A stretch of 64,000 nt of DNA from Arthrobacter sp. efr-133-R2A-120 (lineage in GTDB: Bacteria > Actinomycetota > Actinomycetes > Actinomycetales > Micrococcaceae): the NCBI RefSeq assembly GCF_030209835.1, contig NZ_JARVRF010000032.1, positions 1-64,000 of the forward strand. The letters run 5' to 3'. A model generated the notes under the pieces. It worked only from the letters and a program-made list of their open reading frames with translations. It was not told the DNA's origin and made no database searches. This document shows positions 33,520 to 40,378 of the stretch, one piece after another (the stretch's first letter is position 1; every line of letters begins with the position of its first letter). Position numbers and translations under genes: made by a program.

Positions 33520-34233
33520 ATGAGCACCCCTCCGTACCCACCGTCCACTCCGGGCGAAAATCCCACACCTGAGCAGCCGAAATACGGCCAGCAGACACCC
33601 CAGCAAGGTCAGCAGCCGCAATACGGCCAGCAGGCTCCGCAGTACGGGCAGCAGGCTCCGCAGTACGGGCAGCAGGCACCTCAGCAGCCGCAGTACGGCC
33701 AGCCTTCCGTCCCGCAGTACGGGCAGGGCGGCCCCGTCGCTTGGCCCAGCCAGCAGCCCGCTGCGACGTCCGGAGTCCCCCAGCTGGTCAACATCTCGTT
33801 CTGGCTCATACTTGCCGCTGGTTTGCTGACCTTGATCGGCATTCCCTTCACCATCGCTACGCTGAACTCGCCGGCAGGCAAGAACATGCTCGATCAGGCG
33901 TTGTCGGCACAAGGAAGCAACGCATCCGGCATAGACACCAGCACCTTCATCAGCATTTTGATCACCGTCCTGGTTATTTTCTCGGTGATTTTTGCCGGAC
34001 TCTACGCACTGGTTGCGTTCAAGGTCCGCCAGGGCAGGAACTGGGCCCGGATCCTGGGCACGGTCTTTGCGGCGATTTCCCTGCTCGGCCTGACCCAGAT
34101 CGGCATGGGCACCATCACCATCCTCCTGGGCGTCGCCGCGATCGTGCTGTTGTACGTGCCGGCCTCGGCGCCGTATTTCCGGAAGGCCCAGCCCTTCGCG
34201 AACCCCTACGGCCAGGCGCCGTACGGCCGTTAA
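33520..34233 (+). CDS. Gln/Tyr/Gly-rich membrane protein, paralogue 2
   Basis: The 237-residue protein starts 'MSTPPYPPSTPGENPTPEQ'. Near-perfect repeats of QYGQQAP follow (residues about 30-65), encoded by 21-bp tandem units at about 33616-33690. Four membrane helices and a loop, 'FKVRQGRNWARILGTVF', then match paralogue 1. The end, 'NPYGQAPYGR', is Tyr/Gly-rich. An AAAGGAA site precedes ATG 33520. The two genes may have arisen by duplication. Function unknown. Confidence 0.8.
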   Translation: MSTPPYPPSTPGENPTPEQPKYGQQTPQQGQQPQYGQQAPQYGQQAPQYGQQAPQQPQYGQPSVPQYGQGGPVAWPSQQPAATSGVPQLVNISFWLILAAGLLTLIGIPFTIATLNSPAGKNMLDQALSAQGSNASGIDTSTFISILITVLVIFSVIFAGLYALVAFKVRQGRNWARILGTVFAAISLLGLTQIGMGTITILLGVAAIVLLYVPASAPYFRKAQPFANPYGQAPYGR

Positions 34234-34297
34234 GCACAGCGCCGTACGGCCGCCGGGCCACGCAGCGTACGGCCGTTAGGCCACGCGGCGTACGGTC
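34218..34297. repeat. Short tandem repeats derived from the preceding gene end
   Basis: The last codons of the preceding gene (GCGCCGTACGGCCGTTAA) recur in imperfect copies spaced about 23 bp, at about 34240, 34265 and 34288. Each contains GTACGG. They lie after the stop, so they look like slippage copies of coding sequence now outside the gene. Confidence 0.6.
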
Positions 34298-34319
34298 CAC
34301 GGCCCACCGCCAAGAACAA

Positions 34320-34378
34320 ACAACGGGCGCAGACCCGGCTCGGCCTAAATGGCCTGGCCCGGGGTCTGCGCCCGTTGT
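34320..34378. terminator. Hairpin terminator containing the rex stop codon in its loop
   Basis: ACAACGGGCGCAGACCC (34320-34336) pairs perfectly with GGGTCTGCGCCCGTTGT (34362-34378). The right arm encodes part of the last residues of Rex, and the Rex stop (34345-34347) is in the loop. It serves convergent transcripts from both sides. Confidence 0.75.
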
Positions 34379-35052
34379 GCGTGATACGCCAGGATCTGAA
34401 GCTCAGTGGCCATATCCACCTTTCGCAGATTCACGTACGGCGGAACCTGCAGGAGGACGGGCGCAAAGCTAAGGATGCTGCGGATACCCGCGCTGATCAC
34501 GCGGTCGCAAACGTCCTGCGCCACCGCGGCCGGGAGGGCCAGCACAACCATGTTGGTGCCGGTCCGCTGAAGGACCGTTTCAAGATTGGCGGCGTCGCTG
34601 ACCCGCAGCCAGCCCACTTCGTTCCCGATGACCATAGGATCGGCATCAAGGATCGCCACCACGTCGAAACCGCGCGACTCGAATCCGCCGTAGCGCGCCA
34701 ACGCCTTTCCAAGGTTGCCCGCGCCCACAATGGCCACTTTCCAGTCGTGGGTCAAGCCGAGCGCCGCCGCGATGTGGCGGCTCAGGTACTGGACCTCGTA
34801 TCCCACGCCGCGCGTTCCATAGGAGCCGACGTAGGAGAGGTCCTTGCGCAACGTGGACGAACTGACTCCCGACGCCTCGGCCAACGCCTCGGAGGAAACC
34901 CGTTCCACGCCTTCGCCCAGCAGGGAGTTCAGAGCGCGCAGGTAAAGCGTCATCCGGGCCACAGCCGCGGGTGGTATCTGCTTCGCGGCAGAGTCCTTGT
35001 CCCCGGATACAGCTTCGGCGGACGGTTCCAGCGCAGTCACGTTCTTCTCCAT
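34345..35052 (-). CDS. rex: Redox-sensing transcriptional repressor Rex
   Basis: Rex senses the NADH/NAD+ ratio and represses respiratory genes. The 235-residue protein has a winged HTH ('LYLRALNSLLGEGVERVSSE', 'EASGVSSSTLRKDLSYVGSYGTRGVGYEV') and a Rossmann domain, 'KVAIVGAGNLGKALARYGGF'. A C-terminal domain-swap helix follows. ATG 35052 was chosen. GTG 35097, seven nt after the glutaredoxin stop, would add 15 residues and cannot be excluded. It forms an apparent unit with the glutaredoxin-like gene. Confidence 0.94.
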   Translation of the reverse strand: MEKNVTALEPSAEAVSGDKDSAAKQIPPAAVARMTLYLRALNSLLGEGVERVSSEALAEASGVSSSTLRKDLSYVGSYGTRGVGYEVQYLSRHIAAALGLTHDWKVAIVGAGNLGKALARYGGFESRGFDVVAILDADPMVIGNEVGWLRVSDAANLETVLQRTGTNMVVLALPAAVAQDVCDRVISAGIRSILSFAPVLLQVPPYVNLRKVDMATELQILAYHAQRAQTPGQAI

Positions 35053-35103
35053 TGCGTCGCTTTGTTTTCCCACTCTATTGCCAACAAAGCACTGCACGCA
35101 TGT

Positions 35104-35358
35104 TCAGGCTGCGATGGCCTTCTTCAGGACCCGAACCAATCGTGCCTCATCGATTTTCCAGAAATCCCGTTGGATACCGTCCACGAATACCACCGGGATC
35201 TCCTCGGCGTAGCGCTCGCGCAGTACAGGGTCGGTGTCAATCGATTGTTCCGTCCACGTGAGCCCAAGGCTTGAGGTCACGCGTTCGACGGCGTCACGCG
35301 CCGCGGCGCAGAGGTGGCAGTCAGCTTTGGTGAGGAGTACGACGTCGGGATTTGGCAT
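35104..35358 (-). CDS. Glutaredoxin-like protein (DUF836 type)
   Basis: The 84-residue thioredoxin-fold protein has the CxxC motif in 'VVLLTKADCHLCAAARDAV' and a cis-Pro strand, 'EIPVVFVDGIQRDFWKIDE'. It resembles the small glutaredoxin usually encoded next to rex/hemA in actinobacteria. It starts at ATG 35358 and lies just upstream of rex. It is divergent from the HAD-IB phosphatase. Confidence 0.9.
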   Translation of the reverse strand: MPNPDVVLLTKADCHLCAAARDAVERVTSSLGLTWTEQSIDTDPVLRERYAEEIPVVFVDGIQRDFWKIDEARLVRVLKKAIAA

Positions 35359-35434
35359 GGTTCAAAGGTATCGCTTTAGCGTCGGCACAGCCGTGCGAAC
35401 GGCAGGAGGCCGGGCGATTGACTAGACTCAGGGC

Positions 35435-36253
35435 ATGCCCGTCGAGAAGAACGCCGTTGTGGCCACCGCGCCGGCCGCAACGCAGCAGCACGGCGAAGCC
35501 GCATTCTTCGACGTCGACAACACCCTCATGAAGGGCGCCAGCCTCTTCCACGTCGCGCGGAAGATGTACGAACGCAAGGCCTTCACCCTTTCCCAAGCCG
35601 CGGGCTTTGCCTGGAAGCAATTCAAGTTCGTGCTACGGGGCGAAAAGATGGAGGACGTCCATTCCGTCCGGGATTCCGCGCTCGTCCTCGCGGCCGGTAT
35701 CAAGGTGTCCGACATCAAGGAACTGGGCGAAGAAGTCTACGACGAGATGATCGAGTCGCGGATCTGGCCTGGTACCAAGGCCCTGGCGGAACAGCACCTG
35801 CGGGTTGGCCGCAAGGTCTGGCTCGTAACCGCCACACCCATCGAAGTCGCCACCGTCATTTCCACGCGCCTCGGCCTCACGGGCGCCCTGGGTACCGTGG
35901 GCGAAGTTGAAGATGGTGCCTACACGGGCCGGCTCGTGGGCGAGATCCTCCACGGTCCAGCCAAAGCCGTGGCTGTGCAGCGCGTAGCGGACGAAGAAGG
36001 CCTGGACCTGAAGCGCTGCTGGGCATACAGCGATTCACATAACGACATCCCGCTGCTCACTTTGGTGGGCCACCCGGTGTGCATCAATCCCGACGCCGGG
36101 CTGCGCCGCCATGCGCGCGAGAACAACTGGCCGGTTTATGACTTCCGTTCCGGCCGCCGGGCAGCCACGCTCGGCCTCAAAGCCGCGACTGTCGGAGGCG
36201 CTGTCTACGGTTTGTGGCGGGGTTTCTCCAAGTTCCGCAGTCCGAGGGGCTAA
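35435..36253 (+). CDS. HAD-IB family phosphatase (SerB1-like)
   Basis: The 272-residue enzyme has the HAD motif I 'AAFFDVDNTLMKGASLFHV' (nucleophile DxD), motif II in 'VWLVTATPIEVA', and the acidic motif in 'CWAYSDSHNDIPLLTLVG'. A C-terminal hydrophobic helix, 'LGLKAATVGGAVYGLWRGF', is typical of the actinobacterial SerB1-like subfamily. The substrate may be phosphoserine or a lysophospholipid; members are poorly characterised. It is followed by a 32-bp repeat array. Confidence 0.9.
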   Translation: MPVEKNAVVATAPAATQQHGEAAFFDVDNTLMKGASLFHVARKMYERKAFTLSQAAGFAWKQFKFVLRGEKMEDVHSVRDSALVLAAGIKVSDIKELGEEVYDEMIESRIWPGTKALAEQHLRVGRKVWLVTATPIEVATVISTRLGLTGALGTVGEVEDGAYTGRLVGEILHGPAKAVAVQRVADEEGLDLKRCWAYSDSHNDIPLLTLVGHPVCINPDAGLRRHARENNWPVYDFRSGRRAATLGLKAATVGGAVYGLWRGFSKFRSPRG

Positions 36254-36263
36254 CCCCAGCAAC

Positions 36264-36410
36264 CCTCGCTCACATAAAGCCGCCGATCCAGCAACCCTCG
36301 CTCACATATAGCCGCCGAACGCCCGACATACGTGAGCGAGCGTTCGCCGATACAACCGACATACGTGAGCGAGCGTTCGGGAAAAAACCCGCATACGTGA
36401 GCGAGCGTCA
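36264..36410. repeat. Array of 32-bp GAGCGAG repeats with inversion
   Basis: CCCTCGCTCAC units have CTCAC at 36269 and 36301. GTGAGCGAGCG units start at 36332, 36365 and 36397. Periods are 32, 33 and 32 bp, and the orientation switches once in the middle. The array lies between the convergent HAD phosphatase and bS22 genes. Confidence 0.85.
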
Positions 36411-36480
36411 CAGGGGGCGTACACGCAAAAATGCCCGCCGCCTCGAGAGGCAACGGGCATTCACGCTGTAGGAAGTATCT

Positions 36481-36579
36481 CTACTTCTTATTGCGACGCT
36501 GGTGGCGGGTCTTACGAAGCAGTTTGCGGTGCTTCTTCTTGGCCATACGCTTGCGGCGCTTCTTAATAACTGAACCCAC
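36481..36579 (-). CDS. Small ribosomal protein bS22 (AURKAIP1/COX24 domain)
   Basis: A 32-residue Lys/Arg-rich peptide begins with GTG 36579, 'MGSVIKKRRKRMAKKKHRK', and ends in 'RNKK'. This is the actinobacterial 30S protein bS22, first annotated as a conserved 33-residue protein beside the HTH gene (Rv0500B type). An AAGGA ribosome site stands six nt before the GTG. It is too short for normal gene finding. About 170 bp separate it from the HTH gene. Confidence 0.93.
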   Translation of the reverse strand: MGSVIKKRRKRMAKKKHRKLLRKTRHQRRNKK

Positions 36580-36752
36580 GTAAGTTCCTTACCAAACTAG
36601 ATTGAGATTCTGTCTGCTGGGTGAGGTCCTTGAACTGAGCAACAGACTTTTACAACTGACAGATTCTTACAATGACGTAAAACGTTCCTTAACAGGGTAC
36701 CGCCTATCGGGGGCACCCAATGACCGTTGGCCCCTAGGGAACCAAGCAAGAC

Positions 36753-36965
36753 TCAAGCTGTCTCCGAGTGTCCGTCGACAACCGCGCCCTTGAGGTATTG
36801 GCTCACGGCTTCTTCGGGGACACGGAATGATCGTCCAAATCGGACGGCTGGCATTTCTCCCGAGTGGACCAGGCGGTACACGGTCATTTTGGAAACCCGG
36901 AGGACTTCGGCGACTTCAGCCACTGTCATGAAACGCGCGTTCGAGAAGTTAGCCTCTGCGGACAT
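36753..36965 (-). CDS. Excisionase-type helix-turn-helix protein
   Basis: The 70-residue protein is a single MerR-like HTH: 'RFMTVAEVAEVLRVSKMTVYRLVHSGEMPAVRFGRSFRVPEEAV'-type sequence, with the wing residues GRSFRV. The orthologue I recall in Mycobacterium tuberculosis is Rv0500A, next to the bS22 gene, as here. Its targets are not known to me. A small palindrome, CTAGA-TAC-TCTAG (37057-37069), lies in its upstream region and could be a binding site. Confidence 0.9.
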   Translation of the reverse strand: MSAEANFSNARFMTVAEVAEVLRVSKMTVYRLVHSGEMPAVRFGRSFRVPEEAVSQYLKGAVVDGHSETA

Positions 36966-37123
36966 TTCTCCATATTCCTTTGCTCTCAGCGGTTAGCGGC
37001 GAACCCCAGCATTCATTACCTGGTGTGCCGATGCTGAGCCATCAAACAACCATGTGCTAGATACTCTAGAGGCTGCTGGTACCAAAGTGAAAGTCTTTCG
37101 GCCAACTGAAGATCGGGTTTCCC

Positions 37124-38266
37124 TTAGTTGGAGGCGGCCATCCGGCGCTTGCGGGCCGAGGCCGCCAACTGGCCCAAGACGGACACCGTGACGTCCCATT
37201 CCATGCAGGCATCAGTGACGCTCTGGCCGTAAACCAACCCTTGTTCGCCAGCCAGCTGCCGCTCCACATCCAGGTTCTGCGCCCCGCCCACAAGGAAGCT
37301 TTCCAGCATGACGCCGGCGATCGGCGAAGCAACGTCATCTTCCAACTGCGCGCCGATCTCCAAGGCGACTTCGGCCTGGCGATGGTGGCTCTTGCCGCTG
37401 TTGGCATGGCTCGCGTCAACGATGAGCCGCGGGTTCAGCCCCTTCGCCGAAAGCTTCTCCGAGGCATCAGCGACGTGGTCGGCGGCGTAGTTCGGGCCCT
37501 TGCGGCCACCGCGCAGGATCACATGTGTGTCCGGATTTCCCGAGGTCGCCACGAGGGCGGCGCGGCCATCGCCGTCGATCCCCAAGAACGCCTGGGGTGC
37601 CGCAGAGGCGCCGCAGGCATCGATCGCGACTTGCAGGTCGCCGTCGGTCCCGTTCTTGAAGCCGATCGGCATGGACAGTCCGGAGGCGAGCTGGCGGTGG
37701 ATCTGGCTCTCGGTGGTGCGCGCACCGATGGCGCCCCACGCCACAAGGTCGGCCATGTATTGCGGGCTGATAGGTTCCAGGAATTCGGTGGCGGTCGGCA
37801 GGCCGAGGGCTGTGACTTGCTGAAGGAATCCACGCGCCGCACGGAGTCCGGCCGCGATGTCGTGGCTGCCATCCAAGTGGGGATCGTTGATGAGGCCCTT
37901 CCAGCCCACCGTGGTGCGCGGCTTCTCGAAGTACGCCCGCATGACGATCAGCAGGTCTTCCTTGTGCTTCTCGGCCTGGCTAACCAGCCTGCGCGCGTAT
38001 TCCAGTCCGGCCTTCGGATCGTGGATGGAACACGGGCCCACGATCACCAGGAGGCGGTCGTCCACGCCGTCCATGATGGCGCGGACTCCATCGCGTCCGC
38101 GCTCGACGACGGCGGAGGCCCTCGCGTCAAGCGGCAGTTCCGCGATGATTTCCTGCGGCGTGGGGAGCGGCTCGAAGCGGCTGACGCGCAGGTTCGATGT
38201 CGACTGCGCCCCGGCATTCTCGACGTCGGCATTTAGTGTGGTGGGCTCTGCGGCGATGCTGGTCAT
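37124..38266 (-). CDS. aroG: 3-deoxy-7-phosphoheptulonate synthase (DAHP synthase, class I)
   Basis: This enzyme makes the first aromatic-pathway intermediate from phosphoenolpyruvate and erythrose 4-phosphate. The 380-residue class I (AroG/F/H) enzyme has 'VIVGPCSIHDPKAGLEYARRL', 'MRAYFEKPRTTVGWKGLINDP', 'IGARTTESQIHRQLASGLSMPIGFKNGTDG' and 'IVDASHANSGKSHHRQAEVA'. These include the metal-binding Cys and His. The start at ATG 38266 has only a weak ribosome site inside a structured leader. Transcripts appear to pass an aromatic leader peptide and alternative hairpins first (38303-38451). Confidence 0.95.
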   Translation of the reverse strand: MTSIAAEPTTLNADVENAGAQSTSNLRVSRFEPLPTPQEIIAELPLDARASAVVERGRDGVRAIMDGVDDRLLVIVGPCSIHDPKAGLEYARRLVSQAEKHKEDLLIVMRAYFEKPRTTVGWKGLINDPHLDGSHDIAAGLRAARGFLQQVTALGLPTATEFLEPISPQYMADLVAWGAIGARTTESQIHRQLASGLSMPIGFKNGTDGDLQVAIDACGASAAPQAFLGIDGDGRAALVATSGNPDTHVILRGGRKGPNYAADHVADASEKLSAKGLNPRLIVDASHANSGKSHHRQAEVALEIGAQLEDDVASPIAGVMLESFLVGGAQNLDVERQLAGEQGLVYGQSVTDACMEWDVTVSVLGQLAASARKRRMAASN

Positions 38267-38302
38267 GAAAGGGGTCCTGTTCCGGAGAGGAGCGGACCCT
38301 AC

Positions 38303-38410
38303 TCAGAGCCCGCCTGGAAATGGCGAAGGGCAGAGAATGATCTCTGCCCTGTTGGCTCTGAAGGAATGTTGGATGCGTGTCAGTTAGACGCGGGCCCCTC
38401 CAGAGCCAAC
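38303..38410 (-). promoter_or_regulatory. Attenuator-like leader of DAHP synthase
   Basis: On the minus strand, GTTGGCTCTG (38410-38401, inside the leader peptide) is fully complementary to CAGAGCCAAC (38360-38351). The latter can also pair in part with GGCTCTG at about 38311-38304. Between lies a perfect 10-bp hairpin, AGGGCAGAGA-TCAT-TCTCTGCCCT (38350-38327). A further GGGTCC/GGACCC pair may cover the ribosome site. The mutually exclusive stems behind aromatic codons point to attenuation. No T-run follows the 10-bp hairpin, so the end point could be Rho-dependent or translational. Confidence 0.65.
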
Positions 38411-38439
38411 GAAAAATACGCATACCAACGGTTAGTCAT
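38380..38439 (-). CDS. Aromatic leader peptide of the DAHP synthase transcript
   Basis: A 19-codon frame reads MTNRWYAYFSLALEGPASN then TGA. Four of residues 5-9 are Trp, Tyr, Tyr and Phe, the end products of the pathway the enzyme opens. The codons that follow form the first arm of the leader stem at 38401-38410. A possible -10, TATGGT (38451-38446), would place transcription start at about the A of this ATG. Translation would then be leaderless, with TTGCAG (38475-38470) as -35. It is too short to be a normal gene; ribosome stalling is the inferred role. Confidence 0.7.
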   Translation of the reverse strand: MTNRWYAYFSLALEGPASN

Positions 38440-38496
38440 AGCCAAACCATAGCGTCAGGTTCCGGATGCCTGCAAATCGAAATGCGACGACATCAA

Positions 38497-38511
38497 GGGA
38501 AACCGTTTCCC
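38497..38511. promoter_or_regulatory. LacI-type operator before the regulator at 38592
   Basis: GGGAAAC-C-GTTTCCC is a perfect palindrome with 7-bp arms, of the AAACCGTTT type many LacI/CcpA-like regulators use. It stands 81 bp before the regulator start, so autoregulation is likely. The 325 bp from 38267 to 38591 hold this site and the DAHP leader; nothing else is seen. Confidence 0.65.
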
Positions 38512-38591
38512 CACGCACTATAAACTTCATTTCAGAACACATGTCGCCGCCGCGTTGGAGCAAGGGCGCCAGCAGCTCCAGGAAGGAAGCC

Positions 38592-39605
38592 ATGCCAGGC
38601 AGAAGGAACACCCGGCGGGTGGGCATCGCAGATGTGGCATCCATGGCCGGCGTTTCGCATGCCACCGTTTCCCGCGTCATGAACGGAAATACCACCGTGG
38701 ACGCGGACATTGCCGCTCGCGTGCGCGCGGCCGCGTCCGAGCTGAAGTACAAGCCGAACCCGGTGGGGCGGAGCCTGGCCCTGGGAAAAACGGACACCAT
38801 CGGAATCGTGGTGCCGGACTTGTCCAACCCCACCTTCCAGGCCATTCTTCGCGGGCTGAGTATTGCCGCCGCCCGCGACGGCTACCGCGTGTTGATCGCC
38901 GACTCGTCCGAAGTCTCCAGCGAAGAGGCAATCCTGGCCGGGGAAGCCCGGAGGCGATGCGACGGCGTCGTTCTTTGCGCCCCCCGAATGAGTGACGCCG
39001 ATCTGGAGGAACTCGCCCCCACGCTCTATCCGCTCGTCCTCATCAACCGGACCACCGAGTCGGTACCGACTCCCAGCCTCGTGGTGGATTACGGCCAAGG
39101 CATCCAGGAACTTGCCGCCCATCTGGTGGAGCTGGGTCATCGCAAACTGGCTTATCTGACGGGACCGGACCGCAGCGCCTCCAACGTGCAGCGCCTCCGC
39201 GGGCTCGAGAAGTTCACGGCCGAATTCCCGAACGTCGAGTTGCAGTTCATTCCCGGCGGCAACACGTTCGACGCCGGATTCGAGTCGAGCGATGCCGTCG
39301 CCTCATGCGGGGCTACTGGAATCCTCGTCTTCAATGACGTCGCGGCGATGGGCCTCTTAAGCGGTCTGAGTGAGCGCGGGATCCGTGTCCCGGAAGATTT
39401 GTCACTCACGGGCTTCGATGACATGCCTTTTGCCCGGTACACCATGCCGCCGCTGACCACTGCCGCCGTGCCGATCTCCGACCTCGGAGACCTTGCGTGG
39501 CGACGCATGCGGGAGCAGATCCAGACCAACGACGCCGCTTCCCCCACGAACTACTTCCCGCCGCGGATTGAGCTCAGGGGCAGCACCGGACCGGTCAAGG
39601 CTTAG
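38592..39605 (+). CDS. LacI family transcriptional regulator
   Basis: The 337-residue protein has the HTH 'VGIADVASMAGVSHATVSRVMNGNTTVDADI', a hinge 'YKPNPVGRSLALGKTDTIGIVVPDLSNPTFQAI', and a sugar-sensor domain ending in 'TGFDDMPFARYTMPPLTT'. ATG 38592, behind GGAAGGAAG, gives the usual LacI N-terminus; the open frame to 38466 is rejected. No transporter or enzyme gene adjoins it, so its regulon lies elsewhere. Its 3' end overlaps the convergent FadR-type gene by 11 bp. Confidence 0.9.
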   Translation: MPGRRNTRRVGIADVASMAGVSHATVSRVMNGNTTVDADIAARVRAAASELKYKPNPVGRSLALGKTDTIGIVVPDLSNPTFQAILRGLSIAAARDGYRVLIADSSEVSSEEAILAGEARRRCDGVVLCAPRMSDADLEELAPTLYPLVLINRTTESVPTPSLVVDYGQGIQELAAHLVELGHRKLAYLTGPDRSASNVQRLRGLEKFTAEFPNVELQFIPGGNTFDAGFESSDAVASCGATGILVFNDVAAMGLLSGLSERGIRVPEDLSLTGFDDMPFARYTMPPLTTAAVPISDLGDLAWRRMREQIQTNDAASPTNYFPPRIELRGSTGPVKA

Positions 39606-40299
39606 TTTCCGCAGGGGCCTTCCCCAGTCCGGCCTCCCGGTAGTACCCCTCGATGTGCGCGGCAACGAGCGTCGCCGCCCGGCCGCCGTCGCCGTCGTTC
39701 ACCGCCTCCAAAATGGCGCGATGCTCGGACCGCAGGCGATCGGCGGTGTGATCCCAATCCGGCAGGTTCGCCGTGAGCGCGGCGGCGTAACCCTCGATCG
39801 CTTCACGCAGCGAGCCCATAATGGTGCTCACCACGGCATTTCCCGCGGCTTCCGCAAGCGCCAAGTGGAAGGCGACGTCCAGCGCGAGGAAATCATCGAC
39901 GGCGGCACTCACGTCCATCTCGTCCAGGAGCCTCGCTGCTTCCTTGAGTTCGGGGGCGTCGGCCTTGGCGCGGGACACCGCCCATGATTCGAGCAGGACC
40001 CGGGTCTCCACAATGTCGGCGACGGGCAAATGCTGCGTGGCCACGTGGAGGCGGAGCGCGGAGCCAAGTGCCGCGGCCGGTTCCGCGATGACCACCGTCC
40101 CGGCGTCCTTGCCAGAGCCGACGCCTGCCCGCACCAAGCCCATGGCCTCCAGGATGCGGATGGCTTCGCGGACCGAAGTCCGCGAGACCTCCAGTTGTTC
40201 GGCCAGCGCCCGCTCGGCGGGGAGCCGTCCGCCAAGCACCAAATGCCCGTCGGACAATTGCTTTTCGATCCAACTCAGGACGAGCTCGTGCGTTCGCAT
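39595..40299 (-). CDS. FadR/GntR family regulator of lldD
   Basis: The 234-residue protein has an N-terminal GntR wHTH, 'RLPAERALAEQLEVSRTSVREAIRILEAMGLVRAG', and a helical FCD domain ('FLALDVAFHLALAEAAGNAVVSTIM' with its conserved Asp and His). It is divergent from lldD. Two palindromes between them fit GntR sites, so it is probably the lactate-responsive repressor (LldR-like). ATG 40299 is chosen; the long upstream frame crosses lldD. Confidence 0.9.
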   Translation of the reverse strand: MRTHELVLSWIEKQLSDGHLVLGGRLPAERALAEQLEVSRTSVREAIRILEAMGLVRAGVGSGKDAGTVVIAEPAAALGSALRLHVATQHLPVADIVETRVLLESWAVSRAKADAPELKEAARLLDEMDVSAAVDDFLALDVAFHLALAEAAGNAVVSTIMGSLREAIEGYAAALTANLPDWDHTADRLRSEHRAILEAVNDGDGGRAATLVAAHIEGYYREAGLGKAPAETKP

Positions 40300-40316
40300 G
40301 GATAAATAGTAGTTGA

Positions 40317-40356
40317 TGTGGTTGGACCACATGGCATAGAGTGTGGTCCAACCACA
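40317..40356. promoter_or_regulatory. Two FadR/LldR-type operators between the regulator and lldD
   Basis: TGTGGT-TGG-ACCACA (40317-40331) and TGTGGT-CCA-ACCACA (40342-40356) are near-identical palindromes 25 bp apart. They match the TGGT-N3-ACCA pattern of FadR-family GntR proteins such as LldR. They sit in the divergent promoter region and could be bridged by regulator dimers. Confidence 0.8.
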
Positions 40357-40378
40357 CAAGCACACGGGAGACAGCACC

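Noticed and set aside
38127..38423. Leader starting 'MRIFRWLWRG' as the regulatory peptide of DAHP synthase
   Set aside because: This frame has two Trp codons but no stop for 98 codons and runs through the DAHP start. The 19-codon frame at 38439 has its own stop and richer aromatic content.
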